Positions 55,454-64,000 of a DNA stretch of 64,000 bases are shown here, piece after piece (the first letter of the stretch is position 1; every line of letters begins with the position of its first letter). The DNA lies in assembly GCF_028993575.1 (NCBI RefSeq), contig NZ_CP118615.1:4927001-4991000 (forward strand), read 5' to 3'. Source of the DNA: Micromonospora cathayae. GTDB taxonomy: Bacteria; Actinomycetota; Actinomycetes; Mycobacteriales; Micromonosporaceae. The position numbers were made by a program, and so were the translations under genes. Below the pieces are notes generated by a model that was not told the DNA's origin, ran no database searches, and saw nothing but the letters and a program-made list of their open reading frames with translations.

Positions 55454-55546
55454 CGGAGACGGACGGGAATCGAACCCGCCTGGCCCGGATCCCGGGCCAC
55501 ACCGGTTTTGAAGACCGGGAGGGGCACCAGCCACCTGAACGCCTCC
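55454..55546 (-). tRNA. selC: tRNA-Sec (anticodon UCA)
   Basis: On the minus strand the 93-nt RNA starts GGAGGCG, has the anticodon stem-loop CGGTCTTCAAAACCG with TCA, a long variable arm (GGCCCGG paired with CCGGGCC) and a GGTTCGATTCCCGTC T arm, and ends CGTCTCC plus a discriminator G. The acceptor arm pairs with the 5' end. The T loop, UCA anticodon and long variable arm identify it as tRNA-Sec. The 3' CCA is not encoded. It sits between the NrfD-like gene and selA, within a run of minus-strand genes. Confidence 0.96.
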
Positions 55547-55585
55547 ACGCAGCAGTCAACCACAACCCCCGGTCGACCGCCCCGG

Positions 55586-56716
55586 TCAGCCCTCCCCGGC
55601 CGCCCGCCGCGCCAACCGCTCCCGCTGCGGCACCACCGTGTACCGCGGATCCCGCGCCGACGCCACCCCACCATGGAAGATCCCGAACCGGGTACACACC
55701 GACGCCGCCAGCAACGCCGCCCCCGACACCACCGACACCACCCGACTACGCCGACCCAGCAGCGCCCCCACCACCCCCACCGCCGTCAACACCCGACCAG
55801 CCCGCAACAACCGACCAGCCCGACCCACCGCGTACGGCTCACTCAACAACCCCAACCGCGTCTCCACCCGATGCGCCCCCCACAACTCCAACGCCGCCCC
55901 CGCCACCGCCAACCGCCGCGCCGGCCCCGCCTCACCCGGCGACGCCGCCACCAACCCCACCCCCGCGCCACTGGCCAACGCGCTCCCCGCGAAGATCACC
56001 GGCAACTCCGGATACGCCTCATGCCACGACGGCACCGCCGTGTCCGCCAACAACACCCCCGTGTACGTCGCCAACGCCGGCGCCGACACCGCCGCCACCA
56101 ACCCCGCCACCTGCCCCACCGGCGGCAACACCCGCCGACCCACCCCCCACACACCCCGCTCCGGCAACCACGACGCCACCTCGGAAACCGCCGCCACCCC
56201 CGCCGCCGGACCGAACACACTCAACACCCACGTCCCCACCGACATCGGCGACGTCACCTTCACCACCCGCAGCATGTGATGGAACCGCGCCGGCCGCCCC
56301 AGATCAGCGATCAGGAAGTACGCACTCGCCCCCACCGCCACCAACGACGTCACCCGCCCCGCCCGCCGCAACACCGGCCGACCCGTCAACTGCCCACCCG
56401 CCGCCACCAACGACGACCCCGCCGCCAACCCACCCGTGAACAGATACGCCGCGATGTCCCACGTCCACACCGGCTCCTTCAACACCGGACGCCCGTAGTA
56501 CGACGTGAACTCCGCCGGCGGCACCGCCAACCGCTCACCACCACCCCGCCCACCCCGCCCCGAGCGCGCACCGGACGGCTGGCCCGGACGGTCACCCCGA
56601 CCGCCCACCCCGGCACCGGCACCAGGCACGCCAGCAGCAGCAGCCGACCCACCCGACGCCGAACCGGCAGCCGCGACCACCCACCGCCGCAACCGCCCCC
56701 ACACACCACCACTCAC
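55586..56716 (-). CDS. nrfD: NrfD/PsrC-type membrane subunit of formate dehydrogenase
   Basis: The 376-residue protein has a low-complexity N-terminus, then SYYGRPVLKEPVWTWDIAAY, the NrfD-like start. About eight transmembrane segments follow, with motifs including LFTGGLAAGSSLVAA and YTGVLLADTAVPSWHEA. It should anchor the FeS and catalytic subunits and pass electrons to the quinone pool. The start overlaps the fdhB stop by 4 nt (GTGA). The next element downstream is tRNA-Sec, 39 nt past its stop. Confidence 0.87.
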   Translation of the reverse strand: MSGGVWGRLRRWVVAAAGSASGGSAAAAGVPGAGAGVGGRGDRPGQPSGARSGRGGRGGGERLAVPPAEFTSYYGRPVLKEPVWTWDIAAYLFTGGLAAGSSLVAAGGQLTGRPVLRRAGRVTSLVAVGASAYFLIADLGRPARFHHMLRVVKVTSPMSVGTWVLSVFGPAAGVAAVSEVASWLPERGVWGVGRRVLPPVGQVAGLVAAVSAPALATYTGVLLADTAVPSWHEAYPELPVIFAGSALASGAGVGLVAASPGEAGPARRLAVAGAALELWGAHRVETRLGLLSEPYAVGRAGRLLRAGRVLTAVGVVGALLGRRSRVVSVVSGAALLAASVCTRFGIFHGGVASARDPRYTVVPQRERLARRAAGEG

Positions 56717-57717
56717 GACGAACCACCCACGAACGACGCCACCACCGCCGCCACCATCGCCACCGCAGCCACCCCCGCCCGCCGCCACATCCGCGGCAGA
56801 TCACGCGTCGTCACCACCGGATCCGGCGGCAACCCATACACCTCAGGCTCATCCAACAACAAAAAGAACGCCCCGTCCCCACCCACCCCGTCCCCCGGAT
56901 CATGACCGTACAACCGCGCCCCCGACACCCCCCGCTCCCGCAACACCGCCACCCGCTCCTCCGCCCGCTCCCGCAACCGCGCCAACGGCCCGAACTGGAT
57001 CGACTCCGTCGGACACGCCTGCGCACACGCCGGCGTCAACCCCGCACCCAACCGGTCATAACACAACGTGCACTTCCACGCCCGCCCATCACCCGCCCGA
57101 CGATCGATCACCCCGTACGGACACGCCGAAACGCAATACCCACACCCGTTGCAGATGTCCTCCTGCACCACCACCGAACCGAACTCCGTACGGAACAACG
57201 ACCCCGTCGGACACACGTCCAGACACGCCGCATGCGTGCAGTGCTTACACACATCCGACATCATCAACCACCGAAAATCCGACCGCTCCTCCACACCCGA
57301 CAACCGACCCGGCGGCCCCGAACCCGGCATCCCCAGAAACTCACCACCACCCGCCCCCCGCACCGCCGCACCCGCATCCCCCGACGGCACCCCCGGCTCC
57401 GTACCACTGTCACCCACCACCTGAGCCGCCACCGCCGCACCACCGGCAGAACCCGCCGACGACGACTGCTCCACGAACGCCACATGCCGCCACGAATTCG
57501 CCGTCAACGCCCCCGTGTTGTCATACGACATCCCCAACAGGTCGAACCCCGACGACGGCACCCCGTTCCACTCCTTGCACGCCACCTCACACGCCTTACA
57601 ACCGATACACACACTCGTGTCCGTGAAGAAACCCACCCGCTCCGGCGCACCCACCCACCCCGCATCCGGCGCCGGATCCACCGGACCGAAAAAACTGTTC
57701 CCCTCAGACATCACCAT
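56713..57717 (-). CDS. fdhB: Formate dehydrogenase iron-sulfur subunit (4Fe-4S)
   Basis: The 334-residue protein has four 4Fe-4S cluster motifs: CIGCKACEVAC, CKHCTHAACLDVC, CNGCGYCVSAC and CTLC with a later CAQAC. Between the first two is a Gly/Ala/Ser-rich insertion of about 70 residues that is not usual in FdnH. It ends with a hydrophobic helix (AAVAMVAAVVASFVGG). It passes electrons from the catalytic subunit to the NrfD-like protein. The ATG at 57717 has GAGGGG 7 nt upstream and overlaps the fdh stop; a later ATG at 57711 is possible. Confidence 0.92.
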   Translation of the reverse strand: MVMSEGNSFFGPVDPAPDAGWVGAPERVGFFTDTSVCIGCKACEVACKEWNGVPSSGFDLLGMSYDNTGALTANSWRHVAFVEQSSSAGSAGGAAVAAQVVGDSGTEPGVPSGDAGAAVRGAGGGEFLGMPGSGPPGRLSGVEERSDFRWLMMSDVCKHCTHAACLDVCPTGSLFRTEFGSVVVQEDICNGCGYCVSACPYGVIDRRAGDGRAWKCTLCYDRLGAGLTPACAQACPTESIQFGPLARLRERAEERVAVLRERGVSGARLYGHDPGDGVGGDGAFFLLLDEPEVYGLPPDPVVTTRDLPRMWRRAGVAAVAMVAAVVASFVGGSS

Positions 57718-60700
57718 CACCGGTCCCCTCCGACGTCACGATCGGCGGCACCCCGCCCCCGTCCACCATCCCCGCCCGCCGCCGGTAATCCGCCACCAAC
57801 TCCCGCAACGCCACACCCCTCGGCCGCCGCCCCGCCACCACGTCACACGTACCGATCTTGCTCTCCTGAATCAACACATTCGGATCCAACGTGATCCCGA
57901 ACAGGTCGTTCGCCGAATCCCCCGTCACCAGACCCTCCGAACCGAAGTGATACGGCAACCACACCTGATGCACCACCCGACCCTCCACCCGCAACGGCAC
58001 CAACCGGTCCGTCACCAACACCCGCGCCTCCACCACCGCCCGCCCCGACACCAGATGCGCCCACCCCAGATGCACCAGACCCCGCTGCGCCGCCAACTCC
58101 GGCGACACCTCCACGAACAACTCCGGCTGCAACTCCGCCAACGGCCCCACCGTCCGCGACATCCCACCCGCCGTGTGATGCTCCGTCAACCGCGACACCG
58201 TGAACACGAACGGAAACACCTCCGCATGCGCCTGCGGCGGCGACGGATTCACCGAGTTCACCGGATGCCGGTACACCTTCCGCGTCGGATTACCCTGCTG
58301 CCCGTACAACGCGTTACGCACCGGCGACTCCGCCGGCTCGAAATGCGTCGGCAACGGCCCGTCCAACACCCCACTCGGCGCATACAACCAACCCTTGCCG
58401 TCACCCTGCATCACGAACGCGTCGTCACCCGCGATCCCCGCCGGACCCGACGCCCCCTCCGGCGGCCGATACGACGGCGGCTTCGTCCGCTCGAAATCCG
58501 GCACGTCGTACCCGGTCCACGCACCAGCCTCGGCATCCCACCACACGTACTTCTTGCGCTCGCTCCACGGCCGGCCCTCCGGATCGGCCGACGCCCGGTT
58601 GTACAACGTGCGCCGGTTCAACGGCCACGCCCAACCCCACTCCGCCGCCACCCAGTCCTGCTCCAACCGCGACCGCCGCCGCGCCGCCTGGTTCACCCCG
58701 TCGGCGAACACCCCCGCATAGATCCAACATCCCACCGCCGTCGACCCGTCATCGGCCGCCTCCGCGAACGACGACAACAACCGGCCCGACCCCACCTCGA
58801 ACCCGTTGATCTCCCGCAGCACCGCCTCCGCACTCGGCTCCGCCTCCGGACCATGCGTCGGATAATCCCAGGTCAGATCCAACAACGCCCGGTCCCGGGG
58901 CTTCGTCGAACCCGCCAGCCGCTCCCGCAGCCGCCGCCCCAGGTGATAGAAGAACCACAACTCCGACCGACAGTCACCCGGCGGATCCACCGCCTTCTCC
59001 CGCCACTGCAACAACCGCTGCGTCTGGGTGAACGTGCCCTCCTTCTCCACATGCGACGCCGCCGGCAGGAAGAACACCTCCGTCCGACACTCCTGCGGCA
59101 CGATCTCCCCGGACTCCACCTCCGGCCCGTTCCGCCAGAACGTCGCACTCTCGATCATGAACAGGTCCCGGACCACCAACCAGTCCAGGTTCGCCATCCC
59201 CAACCGCTGCGCCCGACCGTGCGCCGACCCCACCGCCGGGTTCTGACCCAACAGGAAGTACCCCTTCACCTTCCCGTCGATCATGTTCAACACCTGCTGG
59301 TACGTACCATGATCACCAGTCAGCCGGGGCAGGTACCCGTAACAGAAGTCGTTCTCCGGCGTCGCCGCATCCCCCCAGTACGCCTTCAACAGACTCGCCC
59401 CGTACGCCCGCGCGTTACCCCAAAACCCCTTCTGCCCCGGATGCGCGATGCTCCCCACCCACTCGCCGAACGTCGGATGGTCCGCGTGGTGCGGCATCGG
59501 CAGATACCCCGGCAGCAGATTGAACAACGTCGGAATGTCCGTCGACCCCTGGATACTCGCGTGCCCCCGCAACGCCAGGATCCCCCCACCCGGACGACCC
59601 ACGTTGCCCAACAGCAACTGGATGATCGCCCCCGTCCGGATGTACTGCACCCCCACGCTGTGCTGCGTCCACCCCACCGAATAGATCAGGCACCCGGTCC
59701 GCTCCCGACCCGAGTTCTCCGTCCAGGCCCGCGCCAACTCCAGGAACCTGTCCTGCGGAATCCCGCAGACCCGCTCCACCATCTCCGGCGTGTACCGCGC
59801 GAAATGCCGCTTCAGGATCTGGTACACGCAGCGCGGATGCTGCAACGTCTCGTCCCGCTGCACCTGACCGGCCACCCGCGGCCCGTGCGACTCGTGCTGC
59901 AACCCGGCCGCGACGTCCCGCTCCTTCGCCGTGTGCCCACTGCCCGAATCGCCCTCGTGCCCCGCGTACTGCCAGCTGTCCTGCACGTAACTGCCGGTCT
60001 CCGGATCGAACCCGGAGAAGAACCCGTCCCCGTCCTCGGCGTCGACGAAGTCCGCACTGACGATGGTCGCCGCGTTCGTGTACGCCAGCACGTACTCCCG
60101 GAAGTCCAGCTCGTTCTCCAGGATGTACCGGACCACCCCACCCAGCAGCGCGATGTCGGTACCCGCCCGGATCGGCAGGTACGTGTCCGCCAACGCGCTG
60201 GTCCGGGTGAACCGGGGATCGACGTGGAACACCCGGGCGCCACGCCGCTTCGCCTCCATCACCCACTGGAAGCCGACCGGGTGGGCCTCGGCCATGTTCG
60301 AGCCCTGGATGACGATGACGTCAGCGTTGGCGACGTCCTGCTGGAAGTCCGTCGCACCACCGCGACCGAAGCTGGCCCCCAGACCGGGGACGGTGGCGGA
60401 GTGTCAAATACGGGCCTGGTTCTCGATCTGGATCGCGCCCATCGCGGTGAACAACTTCTTGATGAGGTAGTTCTCCTCGTTGTCGAGGGTCGCCCCACCA
60501 AGACTCGAGATGCCCAGCGTCCGGTTCAACGGACGCCCCTGCGCGTCGACGTCCTCCCAGGTGGCGTCACGTGCCGCGAGAATCCGGTCGGCGATCATGT
60601 CGAGCGCCGTGTCGAGCTCCAGGTCCTCCCACTCGGTGCCGTACGGCCGCCGGTAACGGACCTTCGTCTGCCGCAGCGGACTGGTCACCAGCGACCTGCT

Positions 60701-60973
60701 CGCCGAGCCCTTCGGGCAGAGCCGCCCCCGGGAGATCGGGCTGTCCGGATCCCCCTCGATCTGGACGACCTGGTCGTCCTTGACGAACACCCGCTGCCCG
60801 CACCCGACCGCGCAGTACGGGCAGACCGAGCGGGCCACCCGGTCGGCGGTCTCGGTACGGGCGGTCAACGCCTTCGAACGGGCGGACTGCGCCGCCGCTC
60901 CCCGGCCGAGCGGATCGGTGCCGGTGAGCTGCCGGTAGACCGGCCAACCTTCGATGAACGTCCGTAGACCCAT
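57704..60973 (-). CDS. fdh: Formate dehydrogenase catalytic subunit with selenocysteine (UGA at 60404-60406)
   Basis: Read through the in-frame TGA, the protein has 1089 residues. An Fe-S site lies near the start (Cys51, 54, 58 and 86: CPYCAVGC, GRLCPKG). Residue 190 is selenocysteine in the context NQARI-U-HSATVPGLGASFGRGG, the conserved active site of formate dehydrogenases. Molybdopterin domains follow to the end. The ATG at 60973 has AAGGAGG 9 nt upstream. It oxidises formate to CO2. The N-terminus shows no twin-arginine signal, so the active site probably faces the cytoplasm. It heads the operon ending with selA and selB. Confidence 0.95.
60367..60406 (-). promoter_or_regulatory. SECIS element directing UGA-to-selenocysteine recoding
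   Basis: Directly after the UGA codon on the minus strand a hairpin has the apical stem CCCC/GGGG closing the loop GGUCU (60377-60389 overall). Eighteen nucleotides lie between the UGA and the loop, which is the same spacing and the same loop sequence as in the E. coli fdhF SECIS. SelB would bind this loop and deliver Sec-tRNA. Confidence 0.88.
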
Positions 60974-61073
60974 CTCCCGACACCTCCTTCCGGTGTTCCC
61001 GGTCGAATCTAGGGCAGCGCGGTTCGTTCTGCGACCCGGGGCGTCGAAACTGGTCCGGCGCGCGCCACCCCCG

Positions 61074-61089
61074 CTAGGGCATCCTAGGA
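61074..61089. promoter_or_regulatory. CTAG-motif copy 2, upstream of formate dehydrogenase
   Basis: CTAGGGCATCCTAGGA matches the copy at 47254-47269 in 14 of 16 positions. It is about 100 nt upstream of the fdh start, next to TATTGT (minus strand, 61089-61094), a possible -10 box. The placement fits an operator. Confidence 0.45.
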
Positions 61090-61168
61090 CAATAGGTTGT
61101 ACGGGATGACTGCCCGGACGGTGGCACCAACCGGCCATCCGGGCGGCCACCGGCGCTACCCTGACTGC

Positions 61169-61510
61169 ATGCAGGGCCTCTCCCCCACCCCGGCCGGCGT
61201 GGCGTTCCTGGCCCGCCCGGGTCGCCCCGCCGTGGTCGCACACACCCTCACCGAGCTGGTCGGCCCCCGCCACGGCCTGGTGGAACTGCCACTGCGGCTG
61301 ATGTGGAGCACCGAACGCACCTTCGACCTCGGTGACCCGGACGACCTGCTCTGGATGTACGAGAACGTGCTGCGGGAGACCACCCGCCGCGAGGACCTGC
61401 GACACCTCATCAACGGCGCGACCCTGCGCCGGGTGTGGCGGCGGCTCAACCTCCCCCGGGGCGTCCGGCAGGCCTGGGAGAGCCGCCACCACAGCCTGCG
61501 TACCGCGTGA
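61169..61510 (+). CDS. Unknown protein paired with an AbiEii-like nucleotidyltransferase
   Basis: The 113-residue protein has VAFLARPGRPAVVAHTLTEL near the start, LPLRLMWSTERTFDL, and a basic C-terminal helix (LRRVWRRLNLPRGVRQAWE). No helix-turn-helix motif is obvious. Its stop overlaps the next start by 4 nt (GTGA), so the two are coupled and possibly an antitoxin-toxin pair. The ATG at 61169 is chosen; an upstream in-frame extension is weak. No family is recognised. Confidence 0.7.
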   Translation: MQGLSPTPAGVAFLARPGRPAVVAHTLTELVGPRHGLVELPLRLMWSTERTFDLGDPDDLLWMYENVLRETTRREDLRHLINGATLRRVWRRLNLPRGVRQAWESRHHSLRTA

Positions 61511-62166
61511 GCACCACTCACCTGGGCGAGTTCTACCGCGAGGTCGCCCGGGTCGCCCTCACCGCGGCCGGGCCGCACCGGTTCGTGCTCGGCGGCGGGG
61601 TGGCCTGGGCGGCGCACGGCCTGGTCAGCCGCCCCACCGAGGACGTGGACCTGTTCGCCGACGTCGAGGGCGCCGCCGCCGCGGCGGCGGTGGAGGTGCG
61701 GGGCGCGCTGGAACGGGCCGGGTTCACCGTGGCCGACGCCGACCCCGACAGCGACCTGGCCGACCTGTTCGCCGGGTTCGACCAGGACCTGAAGGACTTC
61801 GTGGTGACCCGGGGCACCCGGCAGCTCCGGCTCACCCTGGCCCGACTCGACCGGTACCGCAGCCCGGTGGTGATGGACCTGGGGCCGGTGATGGACGTCC
61901 GCGACCTGGTGGCCAGCAAGACCGCCGCGCTGGTCAACCGCCGGGAGGTCCGCGACTACATCGACGTGGCCGCCGCCCTGGAGCACTACCCGGTCGCCGA
62001 GCTGCTGGACCTGGCCCGGCAGCTGGACCCCGCCCTGGACCCCGAGGACGTCCGGGCCGCCGGCCGCTACCTGGACACCCTGCCCGAACGGCGGTTCGCC
62101 CGCTACGGCCTGGACGCCCCACAGGTGCGCCGGCTGCGGGAACGGCTCGCCGGCTGGCCGCGCTGA
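61507..62166 (+). CDS. Nucleotidyltransferase of the AbiEii/AbiGii (DUF1814) toxin type
   Basis: The 219-residue protein has the fold's GGG and DxD motifs in LGGGVAWAAHGLVSRPTEDV with DLF following, and the later SKTAALVNRREVRDYIDVAA (Lys and Asp conserved in DUF1814). Members of this type include type IV or type II toxin nucleotidyltransferases of the AbiE and MenT kind, which transfer nucleotides to tRNA or other targets. The GTG start overlaps the partner gene. A toxin role is inferred from the family, not seen. Confidence 0.8.
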   Translation: MSTTHLGEFYREVARVALTAAGPHRFVLGGGVAWAAHGLVSRPTEDVDLFADVEGAAAAAAVEVRGALERAGFTVADADPDSDLADLFAGFDQDLKDFVVTRGTRQLRLTLARLDRYRSPVVMDLGPVMDVRDLVASKTAALVNRREVRDYIDVAAALEHYPVAELLDLARQLDPALDPEDVRAAGRYLDTLPERRFARYGLDAPQVRRLRERLAGWPR

Positions 62167-62185
62167 CCGGGTCCCGGCGACCCCC

Positions 62186-62596
62186 TCAGTCCACGACCGC
62201 CGTCGCTTCGACCTCGACCAGGACGTCGGGTTCGAAGAGAGACGCGACGCCGATGAGCGACGCCGGGGGCAGCGGCTGCGGGAGCGCGAGCTGTCCCGCG
62301 ACGTCCTGTACGCCGGCCAGGAAGTCGTCGATCCGCTCCGGCGACCAGTCGGTGACGTAGAAGGTCAGGCGGACGACGTCCGAGAAACTCGCTCCGCCGC
62401 CGGCCAGACCGCGCGCCGTGTTGCGCAACGCCTGGGCGACCTGGCCGCGGAGGTCACCGGGGGCGACCGGCCGGCCCGCCTCGTCGCGGCCGATCTGCCC
62501 GGCGACGTACACGTGCCGCGAGCCGGACGCGACCGCGACGTGGTGGTACGGGACGGGCTGCATCAGGCCCGACGGGGACGAGAGCTGCACGCTCAT
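62186..62596 (-). CDS. RidA/YjgF family protein lacking the catalytic arginine
   Basis: The 136-residue protein has YVAGQIGRDEAG, QALRNTARGLAGGGASFSDV, RLTFYVTDWSPERI and a final VLVEVEATAVVD, the RidA family pattern. In E. coli RidA an arginine (Arg105) positions the substrate; here the equivalent place is Ser119 (GVASLFEPD). It may therefore not be an imine deaminase and could bind another ligand. The ATG at 62596 has AAGGA about 7 nt upstream. Divergent from the HxlR gene. Confidence 0.87.
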   Translation of the reverse strand: MSVQLSSPSGLMQPVPYHHVAVASGSRHVYVAGQIGRDEAGRPVAPGDLRGQVAQALRNTARGLAGGGASFSDVVRLTFYVTDWSPERIDDFLAGVQDVAGQLALPQPLPPASLIGVASLFEPDVLVEVEATAVVD

Positions 62597-62623
62597 GGTG
62601 GATCCTTCCTCGAATCACTACTG

Positions 62624-62640
62624 GGTATCTAGTTGATACC
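62624..62640. promoter_or_regulatory. Operator dyad between ridA and hxlR
   Basis: GGTATC (62624-62629) and GATACC (62635-62640) form a perfect 6-bp inverted repeat with a 5-nt spacer (TAGTT), centred between the two divergent starts. This is an AT-richer site that fits an HxlR dimer, which would control both genes. Confidence 0.6.
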
Positions 62641-62676
62641 TGGTGTTCCGAGGAAACTTCAACGAGACTAGGTGTC

Positions 62677-63051
62677 ATGACGGAAACCGCCCACCACCTC
62701 CACGTCACTGCGGCGCACCGGGAACTGCTGGACCAGGTGCTCGACAAGTGGTCGCTGGAGGTGTTGAACACCCTCTGCGAACGGCCCACCCGGTTCAACG
62801 AACTCCGGCACGCCATCCCGGCCGTCTCGCAGAAGTCGCTGAGCGCCACCCTGCGCCGGCTGGAACGCAGCGGCATCGTGGAACGACGGGTCATCGCCAC
62901 CCGGCCGGTCGCCGTCGAGTACCGCATCACACCGCTCGGCAAGACGCTCCGGCAGCCGATCGACGTCCTCCTGGACTGGGCCGACCGGCACCTGCCCGCC
63001 ATCGAGGCGGCACGCCGGGCGTACGAGCAGGCCGACCCGACCCGGCCCTGA
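62677..63051 (+). CDS. HxlR-family transcriptional regulator
   Basis: The 124-residue winged-helix protein has the HxlR core KWSLEVLNTLCERPTRFNEL, then HAIPAVSQKSLSATLRRLER, SGIVERRVIATRPVAVEYRI and TPLGKTL. The N-terminal cysteine common in redox-sensing members is not present at the usual position. It diverges from the ridA-like gene across an 80-bp region with a dyad and is likely its regulator. Confidence 0.9.
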   Translation: MTETAHHLHVTAAHRELLDQVLDKWSLEVLNTLCERPTRFNELRHAIPAVSQKSLSATLRRLERSGIVERRVIATRPVAVEYRITPLGKTLRQPIDVLLDWADRHLPAIEAARRAYEQADPTRP

Positions 63052-63119
63052 CCGGGCCCGGGACGTCACCATGGCGGTGGTACGACCCACCGGATCGTGG
63101 GCCGTACCACCGGACCCGC

Positions 63120-64000
63120 CTAACTGATCGGCTTGCCCCCGGTCACGCCCAGCACCTCGCCGGTGATGAAGCTCGACTCCTGCGAGGCGAAGAAGACGTA
63201 CGCCGGCGCCAGCTCGGCCGGCTGACCGGCCCGCCCCATCGGGGTGTCCGCGCCGAACGACTCCACCTTCTTTTCCGGCATGGTCGCCGGGATCAGCGGC
63301 GTCCAGATCGGGCCGGGCGCCACCGCGTTCACCCGGACGCCCTGCTCGGCGAGGTCCTCGGCGAGCGCCTTGGTGAAGTTGGCGATGCCCGCCTTCGTGG
63401 TGGCGTAGTCCAGCAGCTGCGGCGACGGCTGGTACGCCTGGATCGACGACGTGTTGATGATCGCCCCACCGTCCGGCAGGTGCGGCACCGCCGCCTTGGA
63501 CAGCCAGAACATCGCGTACAGGTTGGTCTTCAGCACCCGGTCGAACTGTTCGGTGGTGATCCCGGCGATGCCCTTGTCCTGGGCCATCTGGTAGGCGGCG
63601 TTGTTCACCAGGATGTCGAGGCCGCCGAGGTCGGAGACCGTCCGGTCGACCAGCGACTGGCAGAACGCCTCGTCGGTGATGTCGCCGCGCACCGCGACGC
63701 CGCGCCGGCCGGCCTCCTCGACCAGGCGTACCGTGTCGCGGGCGTCCGCGTCCTCCTCCTCGCCCAGGTAGGAGATCAGCACGTCGGCGCCCTCCCGGGC
63801 GTACGCGATGGCCACCGCCCGGCCGATGCCGGAGTCACCGCCGGTGATCAGCGCGCGCTTGCCCTCCAGACGGCCACTGCCCCGGTACGTCTCCTCGCCG
63901 TGGTCGGGCTTCGGCCGCATCTGCCGGGTCGAACCCGGCGGCGACTGCTGCTGCTCCGGCTGCTCCTGCGGGTACTGGCCCTGCGGGTCCTGCTGGGTGA
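63120..64000 (-). CDS. SDR family oxidoreductase, 5' end outside window
   Basis: The visible part has a Gln/Pro-rich N-terminus, then MRPKPDHGEETYRGSGRLEG and a classical SDR domain: TGGDSGIGRAVAI, NNAAYQ, a catalytic YATTK, VNAVAPGPIWTPL and a TGEVLGVTGG end. It resembles the YhdF/YghA group often annotated as glucose 1-dehydrogenase or stress-response SDR. The frame is open to the window edge, with no ATG in the last codons, so the start is off the end. Substrate unknown. Confidence 0.88.
   Translation of the reverse strand, partial: TQQDPQGQYPQEQPEQQQSPPGSTRQMRPKPDHGEETYRGSGRLEGKRALITGGDSGIGRAVAIAYAREGADVLISYLGEEEDADARDTVRLVEEAGRRGVAVRGDITDEAFCQSLVDRTVSDLGGLDILVNNAAYQMAQDKGIAGITTEQFDRVLKTNLYAMFWLSKAAVPHLPDGGAIINTSSIQAYQPSPQLLDYATTKAGIANFTKALAEDLAEQGVRVNAVAPGPIWTPLIPATMPEKKVESFGADTPMGRAGQPAELAPAYVFFASQESSFITGEVLGVTGGKPIS

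Noticed and set aside
57704..60973. Two separate genes for the formate dehydrogenase catalytic protein
   Set aside because: The stop between them is an in-frame UGA in the conserved active-site context, followed by a SECIS, and the two parts make one full-length enzyme. Treated as a single Sec-containing gene.

Overview
The window is about 73% GC and codes densely on both strands with many GTG starts. Gene content and order point to a high-GC actinomycete, most likely Micromonosporaceae (Micromonospora-like). The strongest single sign is a block that keeps the gene order of Mycobacterium tuberculosis Rv1822-Rv1830 (pgsA2, DUF881, sbp, DUF881, gcvH, garA, ftsR, bifunctional nuclease, MerR), with gcvP not far away.

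Layout. 1-15 kb: two large FtsX-type permeases, thymidine kinase, an MFS transporter, a GDPD phosphodiesterase, a Ca2+/H+ exchanger, an acyltransferase, cytochrome bd oxidase (cydAB) behind a three-half-site operator, a peroxiredoxin and an SDR. 15.0-16.8 kb: an actinobacterial-type dif site (chromosome dimer resolution), a deaminase gene, a second Xer-like 11-6-11 dyad and a tyrosine recombinase. This suggests the window lies in the replication terminus region, and the strand composition flips sharply here. 16.8-33.7 kb: M20 peptidase, YbdK-type carboxylate-amine ligase, nitroreductase, FAD monooxygenase, ArsR-SulP, EEP phosphatase, TauE exporter, GNAT, TetR and peptide deformylase, SNF2 helicase with SWIM protein, proline iminopeptidase and PabB. 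33.7-47 kb: glycine-riboswitch-controlled gcvP, Sir2, a two-globin plus DivIVA operon, then the Rv1822-Rv1830-like block, which links glycine cleavage, the GarA metabolic switch, FtsR cell-division control and phospholipid synthesis. 47-52 kb: MarR, a SpoIIE/PP2C-like protein with an altered metal site, a SAM methyltransferase, small proteins and an HhH DNA glycosylase.

52.4-61 kb: a self-contained selenocysteine cassette on the minus strand. It holds a Sec-containing formate dehydrogenase (in-frame UGA plus a SECIS with the same geometry as E. coli fdhF), its FeS subunit, a NrfD-like membrane subunit, tRNA-Sec, selA and selB. As given, selB carries a one-base frameshift in a homopolymer run. 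61-64 kb: an AbiEii-like nucleotidyltransferase with a small unknown partner, a RidA/HxlR divergent pair with an operator, and an SDR gene cut by the window end.

All family names come from reading motifs and gene context; no database search was run.
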